Positions 36,740-46,005 of a DNA stretch of 64,000 nt are shown here, one piece after another (positions within the stretch are counted from its first letter, which is position 1; the number at the start of each line of letters is the position of its first letter). The notes below the pieces were generated by a model. It had not been told where the DNA came from and ran no database searches. It worked only from the letters and a program-made list of their open reading frames with translations. Origin of the DNA: Sphingosinicella sp. CPCC 101087 (GTDB lineage Bacteria; Pseudomonadota; Alphaproteobacteria; Sphingomonadales; Sphingomonadaceae); assembly GCF_004151485.1 (NCBI RefSeq), contig NZ_SBFF01000004.1, positions 248,001-312,000 on the forward strand, read 5' to 3'. The translations under genes were made by a program, and so were the position numbers.

Positions 36740-37675
36740 TCAGTTCCGGCGCAGCGGATCGAGGGCGCTGGAGCCGCGGCGGCTGCGCGGCACCGCCGTG
36801 GCCGCGCCGACAGGCCTTTCGACCAGCGGGGGCGGCGAATGAAGGCCGGACTCGCCGGCCATCGCCTCGAGCGCGGCGATCCGGTTCTCGGTCGCAGGAT
36901 GCGTCGAGAATAAGCTGTCGCCGCGGCTGAGGCCGGGGACGATGTAGAGGGAGGCGGCCGCGGGATTGCGAGCCGCCACCGGATTAGGGACGCGGGCGGC
37001 GCCGGCGGCCAGCTTGGCGAGCGCCGAGGCGAGATGGCGCGGATTGCCGTGGATTTCGGCGCCCGCGCGATCGGCGCCATATTCGCGAGTACGACTGATA
37101 GCCAGCTGGACGATCATGGCCGCAAACGGCGCGACGATGACCGCGAGCAACATGGCGAGCATGTTTCCGCGATTGTCGCCGCCGCGGAAGAACAGGCCGA
37201 AATTGGCGAGCATCGAGATCGCGCCGGCAATGGTCGCCGTCATGGTCATAATCAAGGTGTCGCGATTCTTCACGTGCGCCAGCTCGTGCGCCATCACCGC
37301 CGCGACCTCCTCGCGGGTCAGGATAGCGAGCAGGCCGGTGGTCGCGGCCACCGCGGCATTTTCCGGATTGCGGCCGGTGGCGAAGGCGTTGGGGTGGGGC
37401 GAATCCACCAGGTAGACGCGCGGCATCGGCAGGCCGGCACGGGTCGCCAGTCCTTTGACGATGCCGTAGAGCTGGGGCGCCGAGGCCGCATCGACCTCTT
37501 TCGCATCGTGCATGCGCAGGACGATCTTGTCGGCATTCCAGTAGGTGAAGAAATTCATGCCCGCAGCAACCAGCAAGGCGATCATTGCGCCGCCGGTGCC
37601 GCCGAGGGTGTAGCCCAGCGCCATGAACAAGGCGGTTAGTGCCGCCAGCAGCATCATCGTCTTGAAGCGGTTCAT
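36740..37675 (-). CDS. htpX: Zinc metalloprotease HtpX
   Basis: Membrane-bound M48 protease of 311 residues that degrades misfolded membrane proteins. Two N-terminal helices start at [20 protein letters not shown]. The zinc site HELAH is in [11 protein letters not shown] and the third ligand Glu in [11 protein letters not shown]; two more helices lie between ([24 protein letters not shown]). A candidate heat-shock promoter lies just upstream at 37701-37731. Confidence 0.95.
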   Translation of the reverse strand: MNRFKTMMLLAALTALFMALGYTLGGTGGAMIALLVAAGMNFFTYWNADKIVLRMHDAKEVDAASAPQLYGIVKGLATRAGLPMPRVYLVDSPHPNAFATGRNPENAAVAATTGLLAILTREEVAAVMAHELAHVKNRDTLIMTMTATIAGAISMLANFGLFFRGGDNRGNMLAMLLAVIVAPFAAMIVQLAISRTREYGADRAGAEIHGNPRHLASALAKLAAGAARVPNPVAARNPAAASLYIVPGLSRGDSLFSTHPATENRIAALEAMAGESGLHSPPPLVERPVGAATAVPRSRRGSSALDPLRRN

Positions 37676-37700
37676 CTTGCCTCGTCAGCCTCCACGACCG

Positions 37701-37731
37701 AAATGTGGGTTCTGACCCGCCCTTATTCAAA
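37701..37731 (-). promoter_or_regulatory. Candidate RpoH (heat-shock) promoter of htpX
   Basis: On the minus strand TTTGAA (37731-37726), 16 bases, then CCCACATTT (37709-37701), similar to the sigma-32 pattern CTTGAA-N-CCCAT-T. It ends 25 bases before the htpX start codon and overlaps the first ATG of the divergent DUF1674 gene. Confidence 0.4.
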
Positions 37732-37913
37732 TGGAATCGATCATGTCCGGAACCCGCCCGCCCCACGTCAAGCCGCCCTCTCATTTGTCGAAGAGTCCGC
37801 CGGTGCCGGAACCCGAGCCGGCGATACCGGCGGAGGAGCAGGGCGGGCCGAAAGGCAAGGAGCCCACCCGCTATGGCGACTGGGAGAATAAGGGGATCTG
37901 CTGGGACTTCTGA
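37731..37913 (+). CDS. DUF1674 protein (SdhAF4-like)
   Basis: Protein of 60 residues (56 if it starts at the second ATG, 37743). A Pro-rich N-terminus is followed by the conserved C-terminal block KEPTRYGDWENKGICWDF. DUF1674 is the bacterial counterpart of the succinate dehydrogenase assembly factor SdhAF4, which binds flavinylated SdhA. The usual last motif is (S/F)DF; here it is WDF. No sdh genes are near. Confidence 0.85.
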   Translation: MESIMSGTRPPHVKPPSHLSKSPPVPEPEPAIPAEEQGGPKGKEPTRYGDWENKGICWDF

Positions 37914-37918
37914 GCCCC

Positions 37919-38899
37919 TTACACGCCCTCCGGCCTGAGCGGACGGGAGAGAAGTCCCTCGACCACCTCGTCGACCGAGGCGAGGCCGGCGAGAAGGGCG
38001 CAGACCGCGGCGACTATCGGCATGTCGACCCCGAGCGAGTCGGCGACCCGCATGAGCACCGGCGCGGTGAAGGCGCCTTCGGCGACGGTCCGCCGGTCCG
38101 CGAGCAGATCGGCGGGACGCCCACCCTCGCCGATCCCCTTGCCGAGACTGAAATTGCGCGAACTGACCGACGAGCAGGTGAGGACGAGATCGCCCAGGCC
38201 TGCGAGTCCGGCCAGCGTCTCGGCACGAGCGCCCTTGGCGAGGCCGAACCGGGTCATCTCGGCAAATCCGCGCGAGATCATTGCGGCGCGGGCGTTGAGG
38301 CCGAGCCTCTTCCCTTCGACCACGCCGCAGGCAATGGCGAGCACGTTCTTGACCGCGCCGCCGACCTCGGCACCGGCGACGTCGTCGGAACAATAAGGCC
38401 GAAAATGAGGGCGGGCGATTCTCGCCGCCAATGTCTCGCCCAGCGCAGGATCGTCGGCCGCCAGCGTGACCGCGGTCGGAAGGCCCGCCGCGACTTCGTG
38501 CGCGAAGGTCGGCCCTGAGAGGATGGCAAGCGGCGAGCCGGGCTGCACGGCTCTGGCGACCTCGTGCATGAGCAGGCCCGTGCCCTCTTCGATTCCCTTG
38601 GCGCAGAGGACGAGCGGCCGGCCGGCAGCGGGCAGCCCAGCGACTGTGGCGCGAAGATGCTGGGCCGGCGTGACGATCAGGAACGCGTCGCGGTCGGCGA
38701 GGTCGGCGAGGTCGGCGGTGGCGCGGATCGTCGGCGCCAGTGTCACTCCGTTCAGGAAGAGCCTGTTCTCACGGTCCCGATTGATCGTTTCGACAACCTC
38801 CGGCTCGCGCGCCCAGATCGTCACCGACTGACCGCCCGACGCAGCGACCTGGGCGAGCGCCGTGCCCCAGGCGCCGGCGCCGACGATGCCGATCCTCAT
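37919..38899 (-). CDS. gpsA: NAD(P)H-dependent glycerol-3-phosphate dehydrogenase
   Basis: Reduces dihydroxyacetone phosphate to sn-glycerol-3-phosphate for phospholipid synthesis. The 326-residue protein starts [17 protein letters not shown] (Rossmann fold), with [33 protein letters not shown] and [14 protein letters not shown]. The ATG at 38899 overlaps the tsaD stop (ATGA), so the two are coupled; an open frame further upstream is antisense-like. Confidence 0.97.
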   Translation of the reverse strand: MRIGIVGAGAWGTALAQVAASGGQSVTIWAREPEVVETINRDRENRLFLNGVTLAPTIRATADLADLADRDAFLIVTPAQHLRATVAGLPAAGRPLVLCAKGIEEGTGLLMHEVARAVQPGSPLAILSGPTFAHEVAAGLPTAVTLAADDPALGETLAARIARPHFRPYCSDDVAGAEVGGAVKNVLAIACGVVEGKRLGLNARAAMISRGFAEMTRFGLAKGARAETLAGLAGLGDLVLTCSSVSSRNFSLGKGIGEGGRPADLLADRRTVAEGAFTAPVLMRVADSLGVDMPIVAAVCALLAGLASVDEVVEGLLSRPLRPEGV

Positions 38900-39939
38900 G
38901 CCTTCACACCGGCGCCGCGAGCGGCCTCGGCGCCTGGGTCGAGCGGCCAGCGGGCGCGGGCCGGGGCATCGAGGGGGTCGGTCATCCCGGCCTCGTAGCG
39001 AAGCGCGCCGGCCCAGGCGATCATCGCCGCATTGTCGGTGCACAGCCACAGTGGCGGGGCGGCGAAGGGAAGCCCCCGTTCGTCGGCGAGGCCGGTCAAG
39101 GCCGTGCGGATCGCCCGATTGGCGGCGACTCCCCCCGCTACCACCAGGGCGGTCGGTCGATCCACGCCTGATGCGGTATCGATAGCGCGAGCGGTGCGGT
39201 CGATGAGGCAGTCGACCACCGCCTGCTGGAACGAAGCGGCGATGTCGGCAGCGCGATAGCGTCCCGATTCGCGGGCCCGCAGGACGGCGCTCTTCAGGCC
39301 GGCGAAAGAGAAATGGGGCTCTTCCGACCCGACCAGCGGCCGCGGCAGCGGCACGGCCGCCTTGTCGCCGGCCTCGGCCGCCGCCTCCACGGCGGGACCG
39401 CCTGGATAGCCGAGCCCGAGCAGCTTGGCGGTCTTGTCGAATGCCTCTCCGGCCGCATCGTCGATCGTGGTGGCGAGGCGCCGGTAGCGCCCGACGCCGC
39501 GAACCAGCAGGAGCTGGCAATGGCCGCCGGAAGCGAGCAGCAGCAGATAGGGAAAAGCGAGATCGGGATCGGTCAGCATCGGCGACAAAGCGTGAGCCTC
39601 GAGATGATTGATCGCGATCAGCGGCCTACCGCTGGCCAGTGCAAGCCCCTTGGCCGTGACCAGGCCGACCATGACGCCGCCGATCAAGCCCGGACCGGCG
39701 GTTGCAGCGACGGCATCGACCGAGTGGAGCGGAACGCCGGACTCCTCCAGCACCTCCTGGACGAGCCGCGGCAAGATTTCGACATGGGCTCGGGCGGCGA
39801 TCTCGGGCACGACGCCACCGAAGGGTCGATGCGCCGCCTCCTGGCCGGCGAGCCGATGGGCGAGAATGCGCCTGTCGCCGGCGACCAGGGCCGCCGCCGT
39901 CTCGTCACAGCTCGATTCGATGCCGAGTATCAGGGTCAT
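38896..39939 (-). CDS. tsaD: tRNA N6-threonylcarbamoyladenosine transferase subunit TsaD
   Basis: Transfers threonylcarbamoyl to A37 of ANN-decoding tRNAs, with TsaB, TsaC and TsaE. The 347-residue ASKHA protein starts [19 protein letters not shown]; the metal-binding HLEAH is in [11 protein letters not shown], and [11 protein letters not shown] and [10 protein letters not shown] are conserved. It is upstream of gpsA with overlapping codons and diverges from hemC across 97 bases. Confidence 0.97.
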   Translation of the reverse strand: MTLILGIESSCDETAAALVAGDRRILAHRLAGQEAAHRPFGGVVPEIAARAHVEILPRLVQEVLEESGVPLHSVDAVAATAGPGLIGGVMVGLVTAKGLALASGRPLIAINHLEAHALSPMLTDPDLAFPYLLLLASGGHCQLLLVRGVGRYRRLATTIDDAAGEAFDKTAKLLGLGYPGGPAVEAAAEAGDKAAVPLPRPLVGSEEPHFSFAGLKSAVLRARESGRYRAADIAASFQQAVVDCLIDRTARAIDTASGVDRPTALVVAGGVAANRAIRTALTGLADERGLPFAAPPLWLCTDNAAMIAWAGALRYEAGMTDPLDAPARARWPLDPGAEAARGAGVKA

Positions 39940-40036
39940 GCCGCTCTCCTGCCATTCCGTTCGGCGATGGGCCAGCCCCCGGCATTTCGGAGCACGAGGC
40001 TTCCGCAGCGATCGATCAGGCACTAGCAAGCGCCGG

Positions 40037-40927
40037 ATGGATCGCCCCCTTCGCATCGGCACCCGCGGCTCGCCGCTCGCGCTCGCCCAAGCCCATATGG
40101 TGGCGAACGCGCTGCGTGCCCACCATGGCTGGCCGGAAGAAGCGGTGGAGATCGTCCCGATCACCACCAGCGGCGACCGGATCCAGGACCGACCGCTTGC
40201 CGAGGTGGGCGGCAAAGCGTTGTGGACGAAGGAACTGGACCGCTGCCTGCTCGACGGCCGCACCGACCTGTCGGTTCATTCGATGAAGGACGTCGAGACG
40301 GTGCGGCCCGAGATGCTGACGATCCCCGCAATGCTCCCGCGCGCCGATCCGCGCGACCGCCTGGTCGGCGCGGATAGCGTCGCGGCCCTGCCGCACGGAG
40401 CGCGGGTGGGAACGTCTTCGCCGCGGCGGAGCGCTCAATTGCTGGCGCGCCGGCCGGACCTCAGGATCGTGACGATGCGCGGCAACGTGCAGACACGGCT
40501 GGCCAAGCTGGAGCGGGGCGAGGCCGACGCCACCTTGCTCGCCGCGGCCGGTCTGGAGCGGGTCGGCCTGAGCGAAGTCGGCACGGTGCTCGACGACATG
40601 ATTCCGGCGCCGTCGCAAGGTGCGATCGGAATCGAAGTGCTCGCGCAGGCTGAAGGCATATCCAAGCTGGTCCGACCGATCGACCATGCGCAAACCCACC
40701 GTTGCATCGACGCCGAGCGGGCCTTCCTCGCGGCGGTCGGCGGCGACTGCCGATCGGCCGTGGCGGCCCATGCGCGCTGCATCGGCGGCGGAATCCGGCT
40801 TCGCGCCGAAATCCTCCTCCCCGATGGATCGGAGGTACGTGGCGGCGAGGGCGAAGACCCGGCGGCCCTGGCGCGCAAGCTGCTCTCCGACGCCAGTCCC
40901 GGCCTGAGGGCGCTGTTCGCCGGGTGA
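40037..40927 (+). CDS. hemC: Porphobilinogen deaminase (hydroxymethylbilane synthase)
   Basis: Joins four porphobilinogens into hydroxymethylbilane for heme synthesis. The 296-residue protein has [34 protein letters not shown] and the dipyrromethane-cofactor Cys in [13 protein letters not shown]. Start ATG at 40037 is the family start. The stop overlaps the GTG of hemD (GTGA). Confidence 0.96.
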   Translation: MDRPLRIGTRGSPLALAQAHMVANALRAHHGWPEEAVEIVPITTSGDRIQDRPLAEVGGKALWTKELDRCLLDGRTDLSVHSMKDVETVRPEMLTIPAMLPRADPRDRLVGADSVAALPHGARVGTSSPRRSAQLLARRPDLRIVTMRGNVQTRLAKLERGEADATLLAAAGLERVGLSEVGTVLDDMIPAPSQGAIGIEVLAQAEGISKLVRPIDHAQTHRCIDAERAFLAAVGGDCRSAVAAHARCIGGGIRLRAEILLPDGSEVRGGEGEDPAALARKLLSDASPGLRALFAG

Positions 40928-41610
40928 GCCGCGAGCTCCTCATCATCCGACCGCAGCCGGGCGCGTCGCAAACCGCGGAGCGGGCACGGACGCTGGGGCT
41001 CGTCCCCATCGTGGCGCCTTTGTTCGCGTTCCGGCCGATCGCCTGGCAACCGCCGGACCCCGCCTCTTTCGACGCGATGATGCTGACCAGCGCCAATGCA
41101 GTCCGCCACGGCGGCGACGCCTTGGCGGCATATGTCGACTTGCCTTGCTACGCCGTGGGCGAAGCAACCGCCAAAGCGGCGCGGGCGGCGGGCTTCGAAA
41201 ATGTCCACACCGGGCCGGCCGACGCCGCTGCTTTACTCGATCTCATGGCGGCAAACGGGGTGACCACGGCCCTCCACCTCGCCGGGCTCGATCGGCTCGA
41301 GCTCGCCCATCCCGCCCTGCGCGTCCATGCGGTCGCGATCTATTCCGCCGACGCGCTGGACGGACTGTCCGCCGCTGCAGAGGCGGCGTTGGCGCGCGGC
41401 GCCCTCGTCCTCATCCACTCGCCGCGCGCGGCTGCCCTCCTTTCGACACTGGTCGGCCGGCTGCGCGCACGGACGAGGATCGCCGCGATCAGCGCCGATG
41501 CGGCCGAAGCGGCGGGGCCGGGGTGGGCTGCGGTCTCGATCGCCCACCGGCCCCGCGACGAAGCGTTGCTGGAGCTTGCCGCAAAGCTGTGCCAGAACGG
41601 CGGCGAATGA
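40924..41610 (+). CDS. hemD: Uroporphyrinogen-III synthase
   Basis: Closes and inverts ring D of hydroxymethylbilane. The 228-residue protein shows the poorly conserved HemD pattern: LLIIRPQPGASQTA, MLTSANAVRHGG, CYAVGEATAKAARAAGF and LIHSPRAAALL. The GTG at 40924 overlaps the hemC stop by four bases, fixing the start, and its own stop overlaps the next ATG. Confidence 0.92.
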   Translation: MSRELLIIRPQPGASQTAERARTLGLVPIVAPLFAFRPIAWQPPDPASFDAMMLTSANAVRHGGDALAAYVDLPCYAVGEATAKAARAAGFENVHTGPADAAALLDLMAANGVTTALHLAGLDRLELAHPALRVHAVAIYSADALDGLSAAAEAALARGALVLIHSPRAAALLSTLVGRLRARTRIAAISADAAEAAGPGWAAVSIAHRPRDEALLELAAKLCQNGGE

Positions 41611-42578
41611 TCCGCAACGACGAACCTTCGGACATCCAAACCACGCCTCCGCGGCGGCGGACCCTGATTATCTACGTGCTGCTCGCGGCAGGCTTCTTCC
41701 TGCTCGGACTTGCCGCCATGGGCTGGACCCTGTCGCGTTGGGATAGTGGTGCGCGGATGCTCGGCATCGTGCCGGAGCCGGCGCAGGCGCCGCCGACGAC
41801 AATCGAACCGGCGCCGACCGATCCCGCCGCCGAACCGGCGGGGGACAGCCCGGAGGGAGATTCGGCCCTGCCGGAGCGCATCGTCATCGACCCCGAAATC
41901 ACCCGCCGTGTCGCGGCGCTCGAACGGCGCATCGCCCTCGTGGACACCCAGTCGCGCGCCGCCGTCGGCAATGCCGATCGTGCGGAAGGGCTGCTCGTCG
42001 CCTTCGCCGCCCGGCGTGCGCTCGATCGGGGCGTCGCTCTCGGCTTCCTCGAGGCCCTGCTTCGCCAGCGGTTCGGCGACACGCAGCCGCAGGCCGTCGG
42101 CACGATCATCACCGCGGCGCGCGAGCCGGTGACCCTTCAGGAGCTGCAGGACGAATTGCAGCAAGTCTCGCCGCAACTCGTCGGGGCGGGGCCGGAGCAG
42201 AGCTGGTGGGATGCACTGCGCGCCGAGCTCGGGAGCCTGATCACTGTCCGGCGTGAGGATTCGCCGTCCACGGAGCCGTCCGAGCGGTTACGCCGCGCCA
42301 CCCGCCGGCTGGAAGCTGGGCAGGTCGATGTCGCCCTGGCGGAAGTGCTTCGCCTTCCCGGTCGCGAGCATGCCGGGGACTGGATCGCCAAGGCGCGTCG
42401 CTACGTCGCCGCCCGGCGCGCGCTCGATACGGTCGAAACCGCAGCCCTGCTCGAGCCGCGCGCGGCACGGCAGGCCGTTCCGACCCCAGCGCCGGCGCCG
42501 ACGCCGGTCGGTCCCGCACCTGGCGCGGCGGAAGATGAGCCAGACAGCGCGGCGCCCGCGACGGAGTCGATGCCCTAG
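41607..42578 (+). CDS. Mitofilin/HemX-like single-pass membrane protein
   Basis: Protein of 323 residues with one membrane helix (about residues 19-44), a long Pro/Ala/Glu-rich linker, then a helical domain (VAALERRIALVDTQSRAAVG onward) ending in a Pro-rich tail. Position after hemD and domain order match the HemX/mitofilin-like proteins of alphaproteobacteria, related to Mic60 of mitochondria. It likely sits in the inner membrane facing the periplasm. The ATG overlaps the hemD stop. Its TAG stop shares a CTAG with the convergent phosphoesterase. Confidence 0.8.
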   Translation: MIRNDEPSDIQTTPPRRRTLIIYVLLAAGFFLLGLAAMGWTLSRWDSGARMLGIVPEPAQAPPTTIEPAPTDPAAEPAGDSPEGDSALPERIVIDPEITRRVAALERRIALVDTQSRAAVGNADRAEGLLVAFAARRALDRGVALGFLEALLRQRFGDTQPQAVGTIITAAREPVTLQELQDELQQVSPQLVGAGPEQSWWDALRAELGSLITVRREDSPSTEPSERLRRATRRLEAGQVDVALAEVLRLPGREHAGDWIAKARRYVAARRALDTVETAALLEPRAARQAVPTPAPAPTPVGPAPGAAEDEPDSAAPATESMP

Positions 42579-43321
42579 ATCTCGATAAGGGCGTAGGGCC
42601 GCGAGAATTCGGCTTCGGCGACCATTTTCGCGCAGTTGTAGACGGGAATGCCACGCGCGGTGCGGCCGCGGTAGCTGCCGCGATGGGCGTGACCGTGAAC
42701 GACCGCGGAGACATGATCGAAGCGGTCGATCGCGTCGGCGAGGCGCGAGCAGCCCAGGAAGGGAAAGATTTCGAGCGGCTCTCCCTCGACCGTATCGACA
42801 ACCGGCGCATAGTGCAGCACCGCAACGCTGCGATCTGTCTTGAGAGAGCGCAATGCATTTTCGAGCTTGCGCGCCTCGTCGAGCGCGGCATCGACGAAAG
42901 TCTTGATCGCCGGCTCGCCGAACGCGCCGAGCTCGCCGCGTCCGAAACCCCCAAGGAAGCCTTTGACCCCGGCGAAGCCGACGCCTTCTATGATCACCGC
43001 CTGTTCGCCGAGCAGCGTCATGCCGGCGCCATGGAGGATCTTGGCCACCTCGTCGGGCTGGCCACATTCGTAATCGTGGTTTCCGAGCACCCCGACGATC
43101 GGGATGGTGCATCCGCGCATGTCTTCGGCGAGGATCTCCGCCTCGCGGATCTTGCCGAAGTTGGTGAGGTCGCCGCACAGGGCCAAGACGTCCGCCACCT
43201 CCGAAATCTCGACGAACATGTCCCGGTAGCGATGCTCGGTCGCCTCCGTGACGTGCAGATCGCCGATCGCGGCCAGCGTGATCGGCTTCGCGGCGGGGAC
43301 GGCTTCACTCGTGTCGTTCAT
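42575..43321 (-). CDS. Calcineurin-like metallophosphoesterase
   Basis: Protein of 248 residues with the full set of metal motifs: GDLHV, CGDLTNFG, GNHDYECG, LHYAPV and VHGHAHRG. Such enzymes cleave phosphomonoesters or phosphodiesters of nucleotides, proteins or lipids. The ATG at 43321 lies inside the 3' end of the nucleotidyltransferase gene (17-base overlap), so the pair is coupled. The partner suggests an enzyme that reverses or trims a nucleotidyl modification, but this is inference. Confidence 0.9.
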   Translation of the reverse strand: MNDTSEAVPAAKPITLAAIGDLHVTEATEHRYRDMFVEISEVADVLALCGDLTNFGKIREAEILAEDMRGCTIPIVGVLGNHDYECGQPDEVAKILHGAGMTLLGEQAVIIEGVGFAGVKGFLGGFGRGELGAFGEPAIKTFVDAALDEARKLENALRSLKTDRSVAVLHYAPVVDTVEGEPLEIFPFLGCSRLADAIDRFDHVSAVVHGHAHRGSYRGRTARGIPVYNCAKMVAEAEFSRPYALIEI

Positions 43322-44093
43322 GCTTCTCTTCGATTCCCTTGCCGACCACGTCGGCAAAGCCCCATTCGGCAATGTCGACAACATAGTCGCGCGGCGACAG
43401 TAGTCGGCCGCGGCAGATCTTCATCTGCGCCGGCGGCATCTGCGCCTGGGCGCTGAGCCGCTCCATCAGCTCGTCGAACAGCCAGCGCGGAATGCACTCG
43501 CGCTGGGTGGGATAGATAAAGCGGAAGTTCAGCACGTGGATGAGCAGCACCTCCCAATAGAGCTCCATCGCGTTCAGGAGCCGATGCCAATCTATCTCCT
43601 CATGCTTCTTGAGGATGACGTGCGCGACGTCGGCGCCGTCATAGCGGTAGCGATCCTGGAGGAAGAGCTTGGACAGAATGAACTCGGTCGGGGGCGTAAT
43701 GCGGACGGTCGTGCCGTAGACCTCGACCTCATACACTTCACGGAACCATTCGTCCGTGATCGGGATGCTCGCGGTCGAGATGTTGTAGATGACGTCGAAG
43801 AAGTGGTTCTCCTTCCACACCTTGCCGATCCAGCGCTCGTCCTCGATCTCGATCCGGTGGCCCAGATTCTTGAAGAAACTCAGGATTTTGGGCGCATCAC
43901 TCGGCTTGCAGAAGATGTCGAGGTCCTTGGTCGGGCGCGTGATGCCGGTGTAGCAGGACAAGGCGTAGGTGCCAGACAGCAGAAAGGGGAAATCGGTTTG
44001 CCCGAGCAAGCGCAGACACTCAACGTAGAAGTCGACCGCCTCCGGCGGAGGCTCGAACACGGAGGCATCGAGGGTCTCGAGTTGCACGCTCAT
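43305..44093 (-). CDS. Pol-beta-fold nucleotidyltransferase
   Basis: Protein of 262 residues. LLSGTYALSCYTG and TRPTKDLDIF (residues 38-61) give the pol-beta signature, with Gly-Thr in place of Gly-Ser and catalytic Asp 57 and Asp 59; Asp 100 in HFFDVIYN can be the third acid. The rest is helical with many aromatic and Lys residues, unlike its neighbours. It resembles AbiEii/MNT-type transferases that nucleotidylate tRNA or protein partners. The gene overlaps the downstream phosphoesterase by 17 bases. Substrate unknown. Confidence 0.82.
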   Translation of the reverse strand: MSVQLETLDASVFEPPPEAVDFYVECLRLLGQTDFPFLLSGTYALSCYTGITRPTKDLDIFCKPSDAPKILSFFKNLGHRIEIEDERWIGKVWKENHFFDVIYNISTASIPITDEWFREVYEVEVYGTTVRITPPTEFILSKLFLQDRYRYDGADVAHVILKKHEEIDWHRLLNAMELYWEVLLIHVLNFRFIYPTQRECIPRWLFDELMERLSAQAQMPPAQMKICRGRLLSPRDYVVDIAEWGFADVVGKGIEEKHERHE

Positions 44094-44353
44094 GGAGCGG
44101 TGAGAACGGCGAGGGCATGCGAAGCGTTCCGCCTGCGTGACAAGATGCCGGGGATTGGCCGCCGCAGCCCTTCCTGGCCCCAGGTAAGCCGCGGCCTGGA
44201 GACGGCTGACGCCGACTGGCGCCGCTGGCCAAGGGCTTGCGCCGGCGGTCGCGGCAGCATTCCTGGATTATGCCGACTCTCGCGCTGGCAATTCGCAGGC
44301 GAGCCGCATCGCCCGGTCATTCGGCACGCTCGCGAGCCGGGGCCCGCAACCGA

Positions 44354-45622
44354 TCAGGCCGCGCGCTTCGCCTTCTGGCCCTGGATGATGGTCAGCGCGA
44401 AGCGGTCCCAGTCGGCGAGGCCCCAGCGCCCCGGCTCCTCGCGCGCCACGATCCGATCGGGTTCGGGCTCCTGCGCGAGGTCCAATTCCTCCACGGGCAA
44501 GTGGCTGCGCTGGGCAACGGAATAGAAGACGCGGACGAGCGGACGGGTGAGCCGATCGCGACGCTGGGCGACGACGCAGCCAAGCCGTCGAGATTCCAGA
44601 CGCACCAGGCTGCCGACCGGATAGATGCCGATGCTCTTGATGAATGTGGTGAGCAGGCCCTCGTCGAACTGGCCCTTGACCCGGTACATTTCGGCGACGG
44701 CTTCGGCCGGACCAAATGCGGGTCGGTGCGGACGCTCCGAGGCGAGCGCATCGTAGGTATCGCAGATCGCGGCCATGCGCGCGAAGAGGCTGATATCATC
44801 GCCCTTCAGCCCGTGAGGATAGCCGCTGCCGTCATAACGTTCATGATGGTGGAGGCAGACATCGGCCACGATGCTCGACAGCTCTCCAGCGGACTTGACG
44901 GCTTCGGCGCCGAGCTGCGGATGGCGCTGCATCTGCGCCCGCTCCTCGGGCGAGTAGAGTCCCGGCTTGCCGAGCAGCGCGGGCGGAAGAAGGCCCTTCC
45001 CGACATCCATGAACAAACCGGCGGTGCCCGCCTGCGCCACATATTCGGCGGGCAAGTGGAGCTGGCGCGCGAGATTGATCATCAGCGCGCTGACCGCAAC
45101 CGAATGCATGTACGTATATTCGTCGAGCGTCCGTACGCGGCTGAGGGTGATGAGCGCGTCGGGGTTGCGCTCCACCGATTCGGCAATGCCGCTGATCAGC
45201 GGCGCCGCATCCTCGACGGCCGAGGCGTTGCCGCGGCGGATTTGCGCGAACAGCTCGCCCACGGCGGCCTTGCAGTCTTCGACGACCGCCTGGGCGGCAC
45301 GATATTCATCGACACGCGGCACGCGGCGCCGCCGCGGCTCGGCAGCCGCGGGTGCGGAGAGCTGCGGGTCCCCCGGCGCAAGCTCCTCGAAAAGGCTCGA
45401 CCGGCGCGCGGGCTCCTGGGGCGCGAGATGGGCGACGGCCGGTGCGAGGCTCTTCGCTTCGTCGACCAGGATTGTGTCGATTCCGCTGCCTTGAAGCGCG
45501 CGAAGATCCTCCTCCTCGGTGAGCAGGAATTTCGTGCGCCAGAATGGATGATCGAACCAGGAGCCTTCCAGCGACTGGATGTACATGCCCAGCCGCAGAT
45601 CCTCCTTCCTGACCCGCAACAT
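44354..45622 (-). CDS. DUF3391/HD-GYP protein with degenerate HD motif
   Basis: Protein of 422 residues. An N-terminal DUF3391 domain (RKEDLRLGMYIQSLEGSWFD) precedes an HD-GYP domain, the class that hydrolyses cyclic di-GMP. HHERYDGSGYPHGLKG is intact, but the hallmark HDxGK reads MDVGK (Met 205 replaces the metal-binding His). Reduced or altered metal binding is likely, so it may act as a sensor rather than a hydrolase. ATG 45622 is preferred over a GTG at 45694, which lies in the promoter region. Confidence 0.88.
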   Translation of the reverse strand: MLRVRKEDLRLGMYIQSLEGSWFDHPFWRTKFLLTEEEDLRALQGSGIDTILVDEAKSLAPAVAHLAPQEPARRSSLFEELAPGDPQLSAPAAAEPRRRRVPRVDEYRAAQAVVEDCKAAVGELFAQIRRGNASAVEDAAPLISGIAESVERNPDALITLSRVRTLDEYTYMHSVAVSALMINLARQLHLPAEYVAQAGTAGLFMDVGKGLLPPALLGKPGLYSPEERAQMQRHPQLGAEAVKSAGELSSIVADVCLHHHERYDGSGYPHGLKGDDISLFARMAAICDTYDALASERPHRPAFGPAEAVAEMYRVKGQFDEGLLTTFIKSIGIYPVGSLVRLESRRLGCVVAQRRDRLTRPLVRVFYSVAQRSHLPVEELDLAQEPEPDRIVAREEPGRWGLADWDRFALTIIQGQKAKRAA

Positions 45623-46005
45623 GCCCCCATTCTCTCCCCTATTGCCCCCGGCGTGAGTGACGCAGGAAGGTTGGGAAACCCTTAAGGCCATCACCGTGAT
45701 GCGCCCTGAGCGCGAGAGGACCGCGCGAGGTCTCGGCGCCTTTCACACCTGGGCTCGGGCAGGATCACCAGCCGTATCAATCATTTGATGTCAAAGTTGG
45801 AATGCCCGATCGGCTGTATCGGCACGCGCGCGCGACCACTCAGATGCGTGACATGACATGTGCGTTTTGACGGATTATGGGCTCCCCAAGAGCCCGGTTC
45901 CTGCTAGGGGAAGTCGAGCGGCGCGGCGCAGTAAATCGGTCTCGGTTGAGCGCCAATGCCGGCAGGCCTGGCAGGTAATAAGGGTGATGAAAGGCTCCGA
46001 ATTAC
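45623..46005. other. Intergenic region with MarR-type dyads
   Basis: No gene is visible in these 383 bases. It is more AT-rich than its surroundings around 45775-45800, where several overlapping dyads occur (see the separate entry), and ACATGACATGT is a perfect inverted repeat at 45851-45861. It must contain the promoter of the MarR gene and that of the leftward HD-GYP gene. No clear -10 box was found. Confidence 0.6.
45776..45795. promoter_or_regulatory. Candidate MarR operator
   Basis: ATCAA-TCAT-TTGAT (45776-45789) overlaps ATCA-TT-TGAT (45780-45789) and TTTGA-TG-TCAAA (45784-45795). It is 210-230 bases upstream of the marR-like gene. The ATCA-NN-TGAT core recurs at 61530-61539 between the divergent DUF885 and TonB-receptor genes. 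Confidence 0.45.

Noticed and set aside
42575-43321. The metallophosphoesterase as PdeM, the missing member of the ligase-associated set
   Set aside because: It is 33 kb away, paired with a nucleotidyltransferase and its motif context is that of a general calcineurin-like enzyme.
44094-44353. Possible small gene between the nucleotidyltransferase and HD-GYP genes
   Set aside because: No frame there has a ribosome site, a domain or a plausible composition.
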